NCBI RefSeq assembly: GCF_000407485.1
Contig: NZ_ASWD01000003.1
Span: 1 to 64,000 of the forward strand
DNA length: 64,000 bases
Source: Enterococcus pallens ATCC BAA-351
Lineage (GTDB): Bacteria; Bacillota; Bacilli; Lactobacillales; Enterococcaceae
Direction of reading: 5' to 3'
Made by a program: the position numbers and the translations under genes
The notes under the pieces: model-generated
Database searches by the model: none
Told to the model about the DNA's origin: nothing
The model's input: the letters and a program-made list of their open reading frames with translations, nothing else
Shown: positions 42,757-52,229 of the stretch, piece after piece
Layout: the number at the start of each line of letters is the position of its first letter
Numbering within the stretch: the stretch's first letter is position 1

Positions 42757-43806
42757 TTACCGGACTTCCATATCACTGTAGCCTTTGTCTAAATACTCAT
42801 TGACTACTTTTCTTAACAAAAACGGAGACCGAGGAATAGCATCGACTGTATCGCCGGCAATATGCGGCGTTAGTGTCACATTATCTAGCTTTAGCAATGG
42901 ATCTTCTGCATCAATCGGCTCTGTCCAGCTGACATCTAGTGCTGCTCCAGCAATTTTCTTGGCGGCCAATACGTCTAGTAAATCTTCTTTGCAGACTAAA
43001 TCAGCTCTTGCTGTATTAATGAGATAACTGCTAGGCTTCATTAATTTCAAATAGCGGTGATTCACCATGTGCTTGGTTTCTTCTGTTACCCGCATATGCA
43101 AGGAGATAATATCGGCCTGACTAAACAGCTCCTCAAGCTCTGAAACAAACGTGACCTTCAACCCTTCCTCTTCTATTCGTTGTTGATTTACAAAGGGGTC
43201 ATAGACCATTACGGGAACTTTGAGCCCATTCAGTCGTTCAATTACTTGCTTTCCAATATATCCAGCACCGGCAATCCCAACAGTTAGATTAGGCAATATT
43301 GTTTTGTAAGGATCATTTGCAAAGCTTTTCTCCCATTTGCCTGCTTTAATTGCTGCATGCGCGCGAGCAATATTGCGTGTTTCGGCATACATCAATCCAA
43401 CAGTGAAATCTGCCACTGGTTCTGCATTGCGAATGACATGCAGGAAGGGAATGTTTAACTTCCTTACTGTCTCTAGATGAACATTTTCCGTTCCCCCTCG
43501 GCAGGTGCCAATCAGCTTCAGATTTTTTCCGGCCTCCAGCATCGCCTTTGATATGGGGGCATAATGGCAAAATAAATAATCTGCCTCGGCTAAATCGACT
43601 AATATCCCCGCTGGAATCTCAACTGCTTCAGGGCCACCTCGTTCAATGGCTAATATATGTTCCTGAAACTCGTCCTTGCTTAAGGTTGAATACCATTCAT
43701 ACACCGCGATATCCAACACTTGGTCTTTGGCAAAGGACATTTCTTTAACTGCTTCGATCAGGGTTTCACTTTTGACTAATGCATCTCCAATTACTACAAC
43801 TTTCAT
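42757..43806 (-). CDS. D-2-hydroxyacid dehydrogenase (349 aa)
   Basis: Formate/glycerate dehydrogenase family enzyme. The NAD-binding Rossmann motif is GIAGAGYIGKQV; the catalytic Arg, Glu and His are in NTARADLV, SWTEPIDAEDP and TPHIAGDT. The N-terminal half has the GTCRGGTENVHLE substrate loop. It oxidises or reduces a 2-hydroxy/2-oxo acid with NAD(H). It is in the galactitol-type PTS operon, 14 bp after the EIIC gene, where a polyol-phosphate dehydrogenase would be expected. The natural substrate is unknown, but a sugar acid or the carboxylate formed after aldol cleavage would fit. Confidence 0.9.
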   Translation of the reverse strand: MKVVVIGDALVKSETLIEAVKEMSFAKDQVLDIAVYEWYSTLSKDEFQEHILAIERGGPEAVEIPAGILVDLAEADYLFCHYAPISKAMLEAGKNLKLIGTCRGGTENVHLETVRKLNIPFLHVIRNAEPVADFTVGLMYAETRNIARAHAAIKAGKWEKSFANDPYKTILPNLTVGIAGAGYIGKQVIERLNGLKVPVMVYDPFVNQQRIEEEGLKVTFVSELEELFSQADIISLHMRVTEETKHMVNHRYLKLMKPSSYLINTARADLVCKEDLLDVLAAKKIAGAALDVSWTEPIDAEDPLLKLDNVTLTPHIAGDTVDAIPRSPFLLRKVVNEYLDKGYSDMEVR

Positions 43807-43820
43807 GATCCAATACTCCT

Positions 43821-45239
43821 TTATACTTCTTGTTTAGTATCAACCGGCTCCAGCTCTTTAATTTCACCAGCTTGTTCTAAATAGCCCACAATACTTTCTT
43901 TTTTCATTTTTACTACGATAAACAATACAATATAGACAGCAACGGCCAAGCCAATAAATAGGGGATTTTGTGTCAGGAAAATTAGGAACAACGATCCCAA
44001 GAAATAATTTCCCAATACAACAAAGCTGGCAATCAATAATGCGCCTTCTGGGATGGACACGCCGACACTTTTAGCCACTTCGGTAAATATTGGTGCAACT
44101 GCTGTAATGATATACAGATTGACTGACAAAATAATGGTTCCCGAAATTAGGGATTTAAAAATGTTGCCTTTAGAAATCGCAATAATTGGTTGAATAATAT
44201 ACGGAATCGCAATCAAATCCACCATCGGTAAGGTTTCGTTTCCAGGTAAAACAATTGCTAGGATCAAAATAATTGGAATCAACAATAGACCTGTTAAGAG
44301 CGTTGCAGGTTCTCCGTAGCCGGCAGCATCATTAATTGCCAAATACCATTCTCGGCCTTTGCCGGAGCTCTTTGCGGATTTCTTGGTTGCGTCGGTAATG
44401 CTGGTGAAGGCTGAAGCAAAAATCCCAGCAATTTTAGGGAAAATAGCCATAATAGCTGCGGTTGCGATTCCTACACTAGCGATTTCACCCCATGCAGCCA
44501 GCTCGCTTAAGCGCATAAAATTCCCCGCCATACCTAACAGTAAACCTAGAACTAATCCAAGCGTTACTGGTTCACCTAAGAAGCCTAAACGTTTTTGGAC
44601 ATTTTCTGGGTTCCATTTGATCTTGTCAGCCCCCAGCTTGTTCAAAATCCAATCCATGACAATTGCATATGGCACCTGAGTCACATCATGTGGCGCTGAA
44701 ATCGTGGTTCCTGGATAACCATAATAATTGCTCCAACGTTTCGCCACAACTTCTGTAAACAATAGTGTAAATAGATTTGCTAACAGCATTAAGCCGATGG
44801 ATAAGATTAGATTGTTCGTTACAATATACAGCATGGATCCCCAAAGCATGAATGAATAGTTGTTCCATAAATCCGACGCCATAAAAATATTGGTGAATTT
44901 TAATAGGAAAAGCAGAACTTGGATTAATAAACCTACACCTAAGAAGATCATTCCCACTTGGGTAGAGTAAGCCACCACGCTCGTTGCCTGCCAGCCGGTA
45001 TCTAAAATCCGCAGGTTCACTCCGGTATGTTCTACCATCCGGTTCACCACTGGAGTTACAATAGGAGTATAAGCACCAATCAACATATTGAAGCCGGTCA
45101 ACCCGATGCCGGCATTTAAAGCCGCTTGAAAGGCTCGCTTAGGTTTTACCTTTAAGAACATGGCAATAATGAAAATGACAAATGGAACGACAATCGATGC
45201 ACCAAATGCGTCCATAACGCTCGACAATACTTGTAACAT
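43821..45239 (-). CDS. PTS EIIC component, galactitol type (GatC-like, 472 aa)
   Basis: A membrane carrier with about 11-12 spans. KPKRAFQAALNAGIGLTGFN near the start and the WYLAINDAAGYGEPATLLTG region match the galactitol EIIC family. It imports and phosphorylates a polyol or sugar acid using the EIIB and EIIA encoded just upstream. RBS AAGGGGGAA. The C-terminus is a charged cytoplasmic tail. Confidence 0.92.
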   Translation of the reverse strand: MLQVLSSVMDAFGASIVVPFVIFIIAMFLKVKPKRAFQAALNAGIGLTGFNMLIGAYTPIVTPVVNRMVEHTGVNLRILDTGWQATSVVAYSTQVGMIFLGVGLLIQVLLFLLKFTNIFMASDLWNNYSFMLWGSMLYIVTNNLILSIGLMLLANLFTLLFTEVVAKRWSNYYGYPGTTISAPHDVTQVPYAIVMDWILNKLGADKIKWNPENVQKRLGFLGEPVTLGLVLGLLLGMAGNFMRLSELAAWGEIASVGIATAAIMAIFPKIAGIFASAFTSITDATKKSAKSSGKGREWYLAINDAAGYGEPATLLTGLLLIPIILILAIVLPGNETLPMVDLIAIPYIIQPIIAISKGNIFKSLISGTIILSVNLYIITAVAPIFTEVAKSVGVSIPEGALLIASFVVLGNYFLGSLFLIFLTQNPLFIGLAVAVYIVLFIVVKMKKESIVGYLEQAGEIKELEPVDTKQEV

Positions 45240-45251
45240 GGTTATTCCCCC

Positions 45252-45551
45252 TTAGCCTACTAAATCTTTAGCGGTTTCTAACAGCTCTTCAATAAATTCT
45301 TCTTCTCCCATTCCGGTTAAGAATCCTACTGCGTTGATGGTTGGAATCTCATAGGTGCTAATTAAAGGACTTGTATGAACAATCATGTCAAAGGTGCCAC
45401 TGCTTAATACGCCATCTACTCCACCAGGATTCACTTCTACAGTTTTTGCGTTAAATCCATTATCTTCTAATAGATCCTTTACCTTGTTGGCAATCATTGA
45501 ACTGGTTACTGTACCTGACCCACACACTGAAACAATATTTAATGTTCTCAT
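45252..45551 (-). CDS. PTS EIIB component, galactitol type (GatB-like, 99 aa)
   Basis: A small EIIB with phosphocysteine C10 in IVSVCGSGTVTSSM, followed by the MIVHTSPLIS and GVDGVLSSG loops of the Gat family. Its ATG overlaps the TGA of the EIIA gene (ATGA), so the two are translationally coupled. It precedes EIIC by 12 bp. Confidence 0.93.
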   Translation of the reverse strand: MRTLNIVSVCGSGTVTSSMIANKVKDLLEDNGFNAKTVEVNPGGVDGVLSSGTFDMIVHTSPLISTYEIPTINAVGFLTGMGEEEFIEELLETAKDLVG

Positions 45552-46048
45552 TCTTTTTCTCCCCCGATATCGTCTATTTGTTTTCTTAGCAATTCAAAAA
45601 GTTCCTTCTCTGTCTCTGCCTCAATTAGTTGATCCATCATCGTCTCGTCATTGAATATTTTCATTAATGTTTGTAATAAAGCCAGCTGCATATCATTCTT
45701 GCTGAACCCTAAAATGAAGATTAATTTGGGATGAACCAGTACCCCATTTTCTGGGAATGTCCCCATTTGATGAAAGGCGATCTTCGTTTTGGGCTTCAAA
45801 ACATAAACAAATGGTTCTTTGACAAAAACTGCGTCTGTATGAGGAATGGCGACGTCCACTGTTTTGGTCGCCAACCCGGTCGGAAACGCGTGTTCTCTTT
45901 TTTGAAGCTGCTGCCCGTATTCCTGTACTACATATCCTTTACTAAATAAAACGTCCGATATCCTCATAAAAAGATCCGTGCAGCTGGCTGCTTCAACTGA
46001 TAAATCAACTAAGTCCTCTCTCAAAATATCCTTTACGTTCAACGTCAT
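45548..46048 (-). CDS. PTS EIIA component, galactitol/fructose type (GatA-like)
   Basis: EIIA of the fructose/galactitol superfamily with active-site H70 in DVAIPHTDAV (numbered from the ATG at 46048). I trimmed the upstream open frame because the region before 46048 overlaps the end of the aldolase gene. The ATG at 46048 lies very close to GGTGGAGG; a TTG at 46042 has better spacing (6 nt) and may be the true start. The C-terminal helix bundle is complete. Confidence 0.9.
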   Translation of the reverse strand: MTLNVKDILREDLVDLSVEAASCTDLFMRISDVLFSKGYVVQEYGQQLQKREHAFPTGLATKTVDVAIPHTDAVFVKEPFVYVLKPKTKIAFHQMGTFPENGVLVHPKLIFILGFSKNDMQLALLQTLMKIFNDETMMDQLIEAETEKELFELLRKQIDDIGGEKE

Positions 46049-46064
46049 CCTCCACCTAACTACA

Positions 46065-46709
46065 CTATTTTTGACCGTATGATTTAAACTTCTCAAGCAT
46101 AAACGCCACTTCAGCATCGTCTAAAATCACTGGATTGCCTACTGATTTTGCGCGCCAATAAACTTCCGCCATTCGTTCTGTTTCCTCTGCAATTGAAAAA
46201 GCATTGGGTAAATCATAGGAAGCAGCCAGTAATCCATGGTTCGCCAGGAAACACGCATAGCGATCTTCCATTGCCTTAAAGGTACTTTCTGCCAGCTCCC
46301 AAGTACCAAAGGATGCATACTCGGCACAGCGGACCTCCTTGCCGCCAGCAATAGCAATATAATAGTTCGATGCTGGTAAATCCCAGCGTAAAGTAGCCAT
46401 CGTCGTACTAAACGGTGAATGGGTATGGACAACAGAACGGATATCTGGTCGGCGCATATAATAAATCCGATGCATGTCTAGTTCACTGGAAGGTTTACGT
46501 TCACTATCAACAATTTCACCCGATAATTTAGTCACGACCACATCTTCAGGTAACGTTTCAAAATAATCAATCCCACTTGGACTAATGGCCATTAAATCGA
46601 GTTCTGGATCATAAATACTGATATTTCCGCCTGTTCCTTTGGTTAATCCACTGGTAATCAACCGTTTCCCATATTCGACGATCTGTTTTCTCTGCTGTTC
46701 CATTAACAT
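46065..46709 (-). CDS. Class II aldolase/adducin family protein (L-fuculose-phosphate aldolase-like, 214 aa)
   Basis: A zinc-dependent aldolase/epimerase family member. The ligands and base are in place: E76 (PSSELDMH), H95 and H97 (VVHTHSPF) and H158 (LANHGLLA), matching FucA E73/H92/H94/H155. TGGNIS is the phosphate-binding loop. It would cleave the sugar phosphate delivered by the PTS into DHAP and an aldehyde, or epimerise it. It is the first gene of the PTS operon behind a CRE. RBS AAGGAGGAG. Confidence 0.9.
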   Translation of the reverse strand: MLMEQQRKQIVEYGKRLITSGLTKGTGGNISIYDPELDLMAISPSGIDYFETLPEDVVVTKLSGEIVDSERKPSSELDMHRIYYMRRPDIRSVVHTHSPFSTTMATLRWDLPASNYYIAIAGGKEVRCAEYASFGTWELAESTFKAMEDRYACFLANHGLLAASYDLPNAFSIAEETERMAEVYWRAKSVGNPVILDDAEVAFMLEKFKSYGQK

Positions 46710-46760
46710 TTCTTACTCCTCCTTTGTGTATCAATAGTCTATTAGAAATCGACTTGCTTT

Positions 46761-46774
46761 TGAATACGATTTCA
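46761..46774 (-). promoter_or_regulatory. CRE upstream of the galactitol-type PTS operon
   Basis: TGAAATCGTATTCA on the minus strand matches the CRE consensus TGWAANCGNTNWCA at all but one fixed position. It lies 52 bp upstream of the aldolase ATG, a repressing position for CcpA. Confidence 0.65.
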
Positions 46775-46921
46775 AACCAAATATAAACAAAATGGACGGA
46801 TTCACTGGTACGTTCTTCTGATCGATTATAAAAAAAACGCGAGGAGTAAGCTTTTATTTGTCCATAAATAGACTTTAGATAATGTCGCAACTGGTTCCTT
46901 AAATCACACCATTATTTCAGC

Positions 46922-46965
46922 AAAAAAAAAATTCCACATTCCTCTCCGTAAAGGGAATGTGAAAT
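46922..46965 (-). terminator. Intrinsic terminator of the MFS efflux gene
   Basis: On the minus strand a stem of about 12 bp (GGAATGT core, one mismatch) ends in nine T. It is about 160 bp after the stop at 47124. Confidence 0.8.
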
Positions 46966-47123
46966 TTCTTCTACTGGTTATTCAAGTTTCGTACAACAAT
47001 TTCGGCAAGTAAGCCTTAATATAATCAGGCAAACTCGCAATCCGTTGAGTGAAATGGCTTTTAATTAAATGTTTATCATTGGCAACTCTCATAAAATAGA
47101 AAGTCCCACATCAAACAATCTTC

Positions 47124-48386
47124 TTAATCTGAACTATCAAGTATACTTTTTTCTTGTAGCTGTTTATCGTAATCTCTTGCTGGCGCAATTAACCAATTGA
47201 TAATGGCACATAAGATAATGCCCAGTCCTGCAATGACAAAAACATTTTCTACACCAATCAGATCTGCAATTGGACCTGTGAAAATCAAGCCCAATGATGC
47301 TAATAAACTTAACAAGGCCATTACTACACCCATGATTCGTCCAATCTGATTGACTGGAAAGCTCTGCTGGATCATTGCCATTAATAAGCTATCAAAAAAT
47401 GGCGCAGCTATTCCAGTTAAAGCACTTAAAACGATAAACCAAATCAATCCCGTTTTATTTGAAGGTAACAGACCACTAGCTGCAAACGTGATACCAATCA
47501 CTAGGTAAGAAAATAGTAATGGCTTCATTCGATCCTTCCAGTTTCCAAATACTCCAATAATTGACCCCCCCACCAACATGCCGACAGAATAAATCATTTG
47601 AACCAATCCTGCATCACTGACAGTGCCATCAAAATAGCCCATCGTCATTAAAGGATACATGCTGGCGGCTGGCATAATAAAGATGGAAGACAGAGCGCCA
47701 ATCAGCACAATGATCCATAGGCCACTTTTACTTCGCAGGTCTCTGATCCCTTGTTTGGTCTCTTCCAGTGCGAGCGTATTTCCGAAATGCTCCGAGGTTT
47801 TCGGTATTTTTACAAAAATCAACAACAGCAGACCTAATACTGCACCTAAAACGTCCAAAAGTAATAATAGATGCAACGGCATAATCGCAAAAAGAAACGC
47901 ACCAATTCCTGGAGCAATGATTCGATTGGCGGATTGAACCATGCCTAATTGCCCATTCACTTTAGTCAATTCTTCTCTTGGCGCAATGGTTGGTAGAATT
48001 GCTAAAATCGTTGGTGTTTGAAATGTTTGCGTCACCGCTCGAACAAATAGAGAAACAAAAATCAGCCAAAACGGGAATGTTCCGGTAACGATTCCGGTAA
48101 CAGATAGAATAATCGCGAATAAAGCCGCAATTAAATCTGGAATAATTAACAGTCCCTTTTTATTCAAGCGATCCACATATGGACCCACGAAAGGACTCAG
48201 AACAATCATAGGCAGCATGCCTAATAATGTCGCAAAGCTCAGCATAGTTGCGGACTTCGTTTGTTCAGTAAGATACCAGATGATCGCATACTGAACGGTC
48301 ATACTGGTGATACCAGTTAAAAATTGACTCATTAAAAACATTTGAACATTCATGCGCCATTGACGCTTCGTGTTACTTTTTTCCAA
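47124..48386 (-). CDS. MFS efflux transporter, macrolide-efflux-like (420 aa, TTG start)
   Basis: About 12 spans with a motif A loop (GPYVDRLNKKGLLIIPDLIAA) and a GTF/PFWL region typical of the MFS_3 (Mef-like/enterobactin exporter-like) group. The start is TTG with GGAGGG 8 nt upstream. Mef-type proteins export macrolides, but many relatives have no resistance role, so no drug phenotype should be assumed. Monocistronic, bounded by terminators at both ends. Confidence 0.85.
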   Translation of the reverse strand: MEKSNTKRQWRMNVQMFLMSQFLTGITSMTVQYAIIWYLTEQTKSATMLSFATLLGMLPMIVLSPFVGPYVDRLNKKGLLIIPDLIAALFAIILSVTGIVTGTFPFWLIFVSLFVRAVTQTFQTPTILAILPTIAPREELTKVNGQLGMVQSANRIIAPGIGAFLFAIMPLHLLLLLDVLGAVLGLLLLIFVKIPKTSEHFGNTLALEETKQGIRDLRSKSGLWIIVLIGALSSIFIMPAASMYPLMTMGYFDGTVSDAGLVQMIYSVGMLVGGSIIGVFGNWKDRMKPLLFSYLVIGITFAASGLLPSNKTGLIWFIVLSALTGIAAPFFDSLLMAMIQQSFPVNQIGRIMGVVMALLSLLASLGLIFTGPIADLIGVENVFVIAGLGIILCAIINWLIAPARDYDKQLQEKSILDSSD

Positions 48387-49142
48387 GGTGAAACCCTCCT
48401 AAAATTGAAAATCGGATTCGCCTTCACGCAAGTATAATCGATGGTTCGATTGATACCGTTATTGTTGGATGTCTAAAGGAATGCAGTCAAATAAAGCACG
48501 CAAAAAGCTAGGATTTCTCCTAGCTCTCAATGGTATTATTCAACTGACACTCGGTGTAAGCAAGTTCATATGAATGATGATTGAGAATGTAAGAATATCT
48601 ATAGACACGCCAAATAAATGCTTGCTTATCGGCTATTAAATTCATCTAGATAGACATTGTTACGCTCAAAAATACAACCCCGTTCATAAATAAACTTTGC
48701 TTAACTCTTAAATTCTTCTCAGTAACTATACTATAATTTCTTTTTCAATGTCAAGGTGAGCTACTAAGTGGTATCTGTTTTCTGTTACTTTTAAAGTTTT
48801 TCGTCTTTTTATATAACAGGTATTGCCGTCAGAATTGGATAAGTGAATTTTTTATTGCATACTTCACTTTCGGATGAGAGATGAAAAATAAATAGAGAAA
48901 AAAGCTAGAGGCCATGATCAACGGCTTCTAGCTTTAGCGTTTAGTTTATTCGTCAGATCCTTCAAATTACAGTCTTTAATATTAATGATAATTCTGATGA
49001 CTATTGAGTGAATTTGTATTCATCAATATATGTTTTCATCCATTATTTATCGTACTGGTAGTCGAATTTTAAACTTTGCTGCTTTTCTAGTCTCACTAGT
49101 TCATTCGGTGTTAGAGTTGTCGTTCTTTACTTTTTACGATAT
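48387..49142. other. Intergenic region with two minus-strand terminators
   Basis: AGCTAGGA/TCCTAGCT followed by A-run on the plus side (48502-48525) and AAAGCTAGAGGCC/GGCTTCTAGCTTT (48898-48935) are intrinsic terminators on the minus strand; the second ends the SDR operon. Between them I see no gene. A TATACTT-like -10 for the MFS gene lies near 48450. Confidence 0.6.
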
Positions 49143-49889
49143 TTACCATGGTTGTTTCGTTGGACCAACAGTAAACTCATTGACATTCGTATCCTCTGGT
49201 TGGTCAATGGCAAACGCTACGATATTAGCAATACTTTCAGGTCCGATCTGATATTTATCATAAGTTGCAGACATTCCTTTTTCAGTCTCAGTATCGGTAA
49301 TGGTATCTAGCAATTCTGTTTGAATTGCTGCAGGATAGATTGTTGCTGTCCGAATATTCGAACCTTCTTGAGCTGATTCCATGCGCAAGACTTCCATTAA
49401 ATCCCGTACTGCCCATTTTGTTGCACCATATACAGCTCCGCCCGGATAGGCTTTTAAGCCAGCGACAGATGATGTAGTGATAACATGACCTGATTTTTGT
49501 TCTTTAAAAGTTGGTAGCACCGAAGCAATTCCATTTAAAACACCTTTCAAATTGACATCGACCATCCGGTCCCATTCATCTGTCTTAAGTGCTGATAATG
49601 GTGAGTTCGGCATTAGGCCCGCATTTAAGAAAATCACATCGACTTTTCCAAAGGTATCTTTTGCTAATTTTACCAGCGCGTTATTCTCTTCCGGAATGGT
49701 TACATCCGTGACCTGATAAACAGCTTCTCCACCATTTTCTTTGATTTGATCAGCCAACTCTTTTAATTTGGCTTCACGTCTAGCGCCAAGAACAAGCTTC
49801 GCGCCTTTTTCCGCAAGCAAATTAGCTGTCGCTTTACCAATTCCGCTTGAAGCACCTGTAATCACAACGACTTTATTTTTGATAGCCAT
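49143..49889 (-). CDS. Short-chain dehydrogenase/reductase (248 aa)
   Basis: A classical SDR oxidoreductase. Cofactor motif TGASSGIG (residues 11-18), NAG at 89-91, catalytic S140/141, Y154 and K158 (VYGATKWA). These enzymes reduce carbonyl compounds with NAD(P)H. It is the last gene of a three-gene operon (YciI-like, NmrA-like, SDR) behind a MerR-type operator. RBS AAAGGAGA. Confidence 0.9.
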   Translation of the reverse strand: MAIKNKVVVITGASSGIGKATANLLAEKGAKLVLGARREAKLKELADQIKENGGEAVYQVTDVTIPEENNALVKLAKDTFGKVDVIFLNAGLMPNSPLSALKTDEWDRMVDVNLKGVLNGIASVLPTFKEQKSGHVITTSSVAGLKAYPGGAVYGATKWAVRDLMEVLRMESAQEGSNIRTATIYPAAIQTELLDTITDTETEKGMSATYDKYQIGPESIANIVAFAIDQPEDTNVNEFTVGPTKQPW

Positions 49890-49913
49890 AAAATATTTCT
49901 CCTTTTTCGTTTT

Positions 49914-50555
49914 CTACATCCAACTTGGTTTGTCACCATCTGTGTTTGGTTTATTCAAACCAATACTCTTATTTACATATGAATCTGGTTGATTCAAAAT
50001 AGTAAATACGAATTCTGCAACGCTTTTTCTTGATACTTCAGTCCCTTTAAACGGTTCATCTACCTGAGTGGTTTCATAATCAATTTCATCCTTATTCGTT
50101 AGCCAAGCAGGACGAATTTCTGTATATTCTAATCCGGATTTTTCTACCAAGTCAGCGGATTTTCTAAAGCCAGGCAAATAGTCTTTTATTGCTTGTTCAT
50201 TCCACTCGCCATACTTACCAGGAACCTCATGATGAGCACCTAAAGAACTTATATAAATAAACCGTTTAATGTTTAATTTCTTCATGCTTGAAAGAACTTG
50301 ATTGATTTGTTCGTCTAAATCAGTACCACCTAAATTTGAATAAACAATATCAACATTTTTCATTGCCTCAAGTAGTGTTTGCGCGTCATAGACATTTCCA
50401 TCGACTAATTGCACGCGGTCATTGTTTTTATATTGATGTAACCGATCTGCATTTCTTAAAAACAAGATCAATTGATGATCTGTCTCATTTACTAGTTTTT
50501 CTGTAACTAATCGTGCCATTGCTCCATTTGCACCGAGAATCATAATTTTACTCAT
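49914..50555 (-). CDS. NAD(P)-binding NmrA/SDR-a5-like protein (213 aa)
   Basis: An atypical SDR with the N-terminal motif MILGANGAMARLVTEKL, a NADP-binding site, then VYSNLGGTDLD and IKRFIYISSLGAH segments. It lacks a full YxxxK pair. Members act as NADPH-sensing or quinone/flavin reductase-like proteins. It lies 12 bp after the YciI-like gene and 24 bp before the SDR gene. Confidence 0.85.
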   Translation of the reverse strand: MSKIMILGANGAMARLVTEKLVNETDHQLILFLRNADRLHQYKNNDRVQLVDGNVYDAQTLLEAMKNVDIVYSNLGGTDLDEQINQVLSSMKKLNIKRFIYISSLGAHHEVPGKYGEWNEQAIKDYLPGFRKSADLVEKSGLEYTEIRPAWLTNKDEIDYETTQVDEPFKGTEVSRKSVAEFVFTILNQPDSYVNKSIGLNKPNTDGDKPSWM

Positions 50556-50567
50556 TGATTATTCCCC

Positions 50568-50864
50568 CTATTTACCTTCAAACAAAGTAATGTCTTTGGA
50601 TATTCTAGATAGTACGTACTCGTTTACTTCATAGATAGCACCATTTGGAAAGTAAACATCCTCTGAAAGAATTTGATCTAGTTCTTCACGGCTTTCAACT
50701 TGCGCAAGAATAACTCCGGAGAGTTCATGGGTTTTTGATGGTCCAACCATCAAGAACTTTCCTTCATCAAAATATTTTCCAAACCAATGTTGGTGTTGCT
50801 TCAAGCGTTCCGTTGCTGATTGATTTGAAAATTTTTCCTTAATAGAAACATTGATTAAGTACAT
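50568..50864 (-). CDS. YciI-like protein (98 aa)
   Basis: YCII-related ferredoxin-like fold: KQHQHWFGKYFDEGKFLMVGP with the conserved His and the AQVESREELDQILSED helix. Relatives act as small lyases/dehalogenase-like enzymes or partners of reductases. First gene of the operon behind the operator at 50928-50945. RBS AAAGGGAG. Confidence 0.82.
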   Translation of the reverse strand: MYLINVSIKEKFSNQSATERLKQHQHWFGKYFDEGKFLMVGPSKTHELSGVILAQVESREELDQILSEDVYFPNGAIYEVNEYVLSRISKDITLFEGK

Positions 50865-50925
50865 CTTTTCTCTCCCTTTTGTTGTGCTATCAACAGTTGA
50901 TTTTTTGTTACATTATTCATTTTAA

Positions 50926-50949
50926 AGCTTAACCTTTAGATTAAGTCAA
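50926..50949 (-). promoter_or_regulatory. MerR-type promoter/operator of the YciI operon
   Basis: On the minus strand TTGACT (50949-50944) and TAAAAT are separated by 19 bp that contain the inverted repeat CTTAACCTTTAGATTAAG (50928-50945). A 19-bp spacer is typical of MerR-activated promoters. The same arrangement occurs at 53796-53801, 53832-53862 and 57365-57395. Confidence 0.75.
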
Positions 50950-51111
50950 TCCATAAAACTCAAATAGAAGAGATTGTTTTTTTAAAGAGGTTCATCTTTT
51001 TCTATTGGTCTAACCTTTGTCCTAAACGCTAAAGTGATACAACTATTGAATCAAACAGCCGCAACCATAGTCGAATATTTTTCATTAGTACTGACTGATA
51101 TATGCGCTAGA

Positions 51112-51155
51112 AAAAGAAGAGCTTAGACTGCTGTATGTCAAAGCTCTCCTTTAAT
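51112..51155 (-). terminator. Probable terminator of the reductase operon
   Basis: On the minus strand AGAGCTT and AAGCTCT pair around a long loop and are followed by CTTTTTC, about 20 bp after the stop of the aldo/keto reductase. Confidence 0.5.
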
Positions 51156-51177
51156 TATGCCTGTCATTTACTCGTCA

Positions 51178-52164
51178 TTACCACGCGTATGCTTGTGGTG
51201 CCTCGCCCCCAGGTCCAGGCCAGATTTCGTCCAATCTTTGCATTGTTTCCTCTGAAAGTGTCACCTCTAAAGCACGAAGACTTTGCTCTAACTGCTTAAC
51301 GGTTCTTGGTCCAATGATCGGTGCATTAACCACCGGATTTTGTAATAACCAGGCTAATGCAACCACAGAAGGCTCCTCACCAATTTCTTGACATAATTTT
51401 TCATATCGCTCCAATTGATCCAAATGCTGTTCTCGTTGTTTTTTCAATCCTTCAGTCTGACGACGACCTCCTTTTGATTGATCAAAATCACCAGACAATA
51501 GTCCCATTCCGATCGGACTCCACGGGATCAAACCAATATTGAAATATCGCAATGCTGGTATAACTTCAAGTTCAATAGCACGATTACTAAGGTTGTATAG
51601 ACTTTGCTCAGAAGACAAGCCCAGAAAATGTCGAGCATCAGCTTTACTTTGTGCTGTCGCGATATCCCAACCAGCGAAGTTACTACTACCGACATAACTA
51701 ATTTTTCCTTCACGAACGAGCTGCTCCATTCCTTGCCAAATTTCTTCCCATGTTGTGTTGCGATCCACATGGTGCATTTGATATAAATCGATATGGTCAG
51801 TCTGAAGCCGCTTTAAGCTTGCATCAATGGCTCTACGAATATGATACATGGACAATCCACGATCATTTGGACCGGTCTCCATCGGTTGATACAATTTTGT
51901 TGCCAAGACGATTTTATCCCGTCGGTTTCCTTGAGCCAGCCATCGACCAATAATTTCTTCTGAAGTTCCAAATCCTTTTTCCATGTCAGGCTTTTGAGGG
52001 CCGCCGTATACATCAGCTGTATCAAAAACATTGATGCCTGCCTCTAACGCTCGATCCATAATTTTGAAGGCTGTTTCTTCATCAGTCAATTCCCCAAAAT
52101 TCATCGTCCCTAAGATTAGTCGGCTTACTTTTAGACCCGTTCTTCCTAAATTTCTATATTCCAT
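51178..52164 (-). CDS. Aldo/keto reductase (328 aa)
   Basis: AKR-family NADPH oxidoreductase: MEYRNLGRTGLKVSRLILGT at the start, catalytic Asp/Tyr in FDTADVYGG, Lys in LATKLYQP and His in YQMHHVDRN. The ATG at 52164 is used because GGAGG is 9 nt upstream; the TTG at 52179 is in the RBS. Last gene of the operon with the two RibD-like genes. Confidence 0.9.
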   Translation of the reverse strand: MEYRNLGRTGLKVSRLILGTMNFGELTDEETAFKIMDRALEAGINVFDTADVYGGPQKPDMEKGFGTSEEIIGRWLAQGNRRDKIVLATKLYQPMETGPNDRGLSMYHIRRAIDASLKRLQTDHIDLYQMHHVDRNTTWEEIWQGMEQLVREGKISYVGSSNFAGWDIATAQSKADARHFLGLSSEQSLYNLSNRAIELEVIPALRYFNIGLIPWSPIGMGLLSGDFDQSKGGRRQTEGLKKQREQHLDQLERYEKLCQEIGEEPSVVALAWLLQNPVVNAPIIGPRTVKQLEQSLRALEVTLSEETMQRLDEIWPGPGGEAPQAYAW

Positions 52165-52229
52165 TGTTTGTTCCTCCAATTCGTTTTATTGCTTAGCTTC
52201 CGTACTATTTGTTTTGCTGTCTCTAATAG

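Noticed and set aside
47124-48386. Macrolide resistance gene mef
   Set aside because: It belongs to the same broad MFS group, but nothing in the sequence shows it to be a resistance allele, so only an efflux-like call is given.
49030-49251. Plus-strand 73-aa ORF
   Set aside because: It overlaps the 3' end of the SDR gene and a terminator region and has no RBS.
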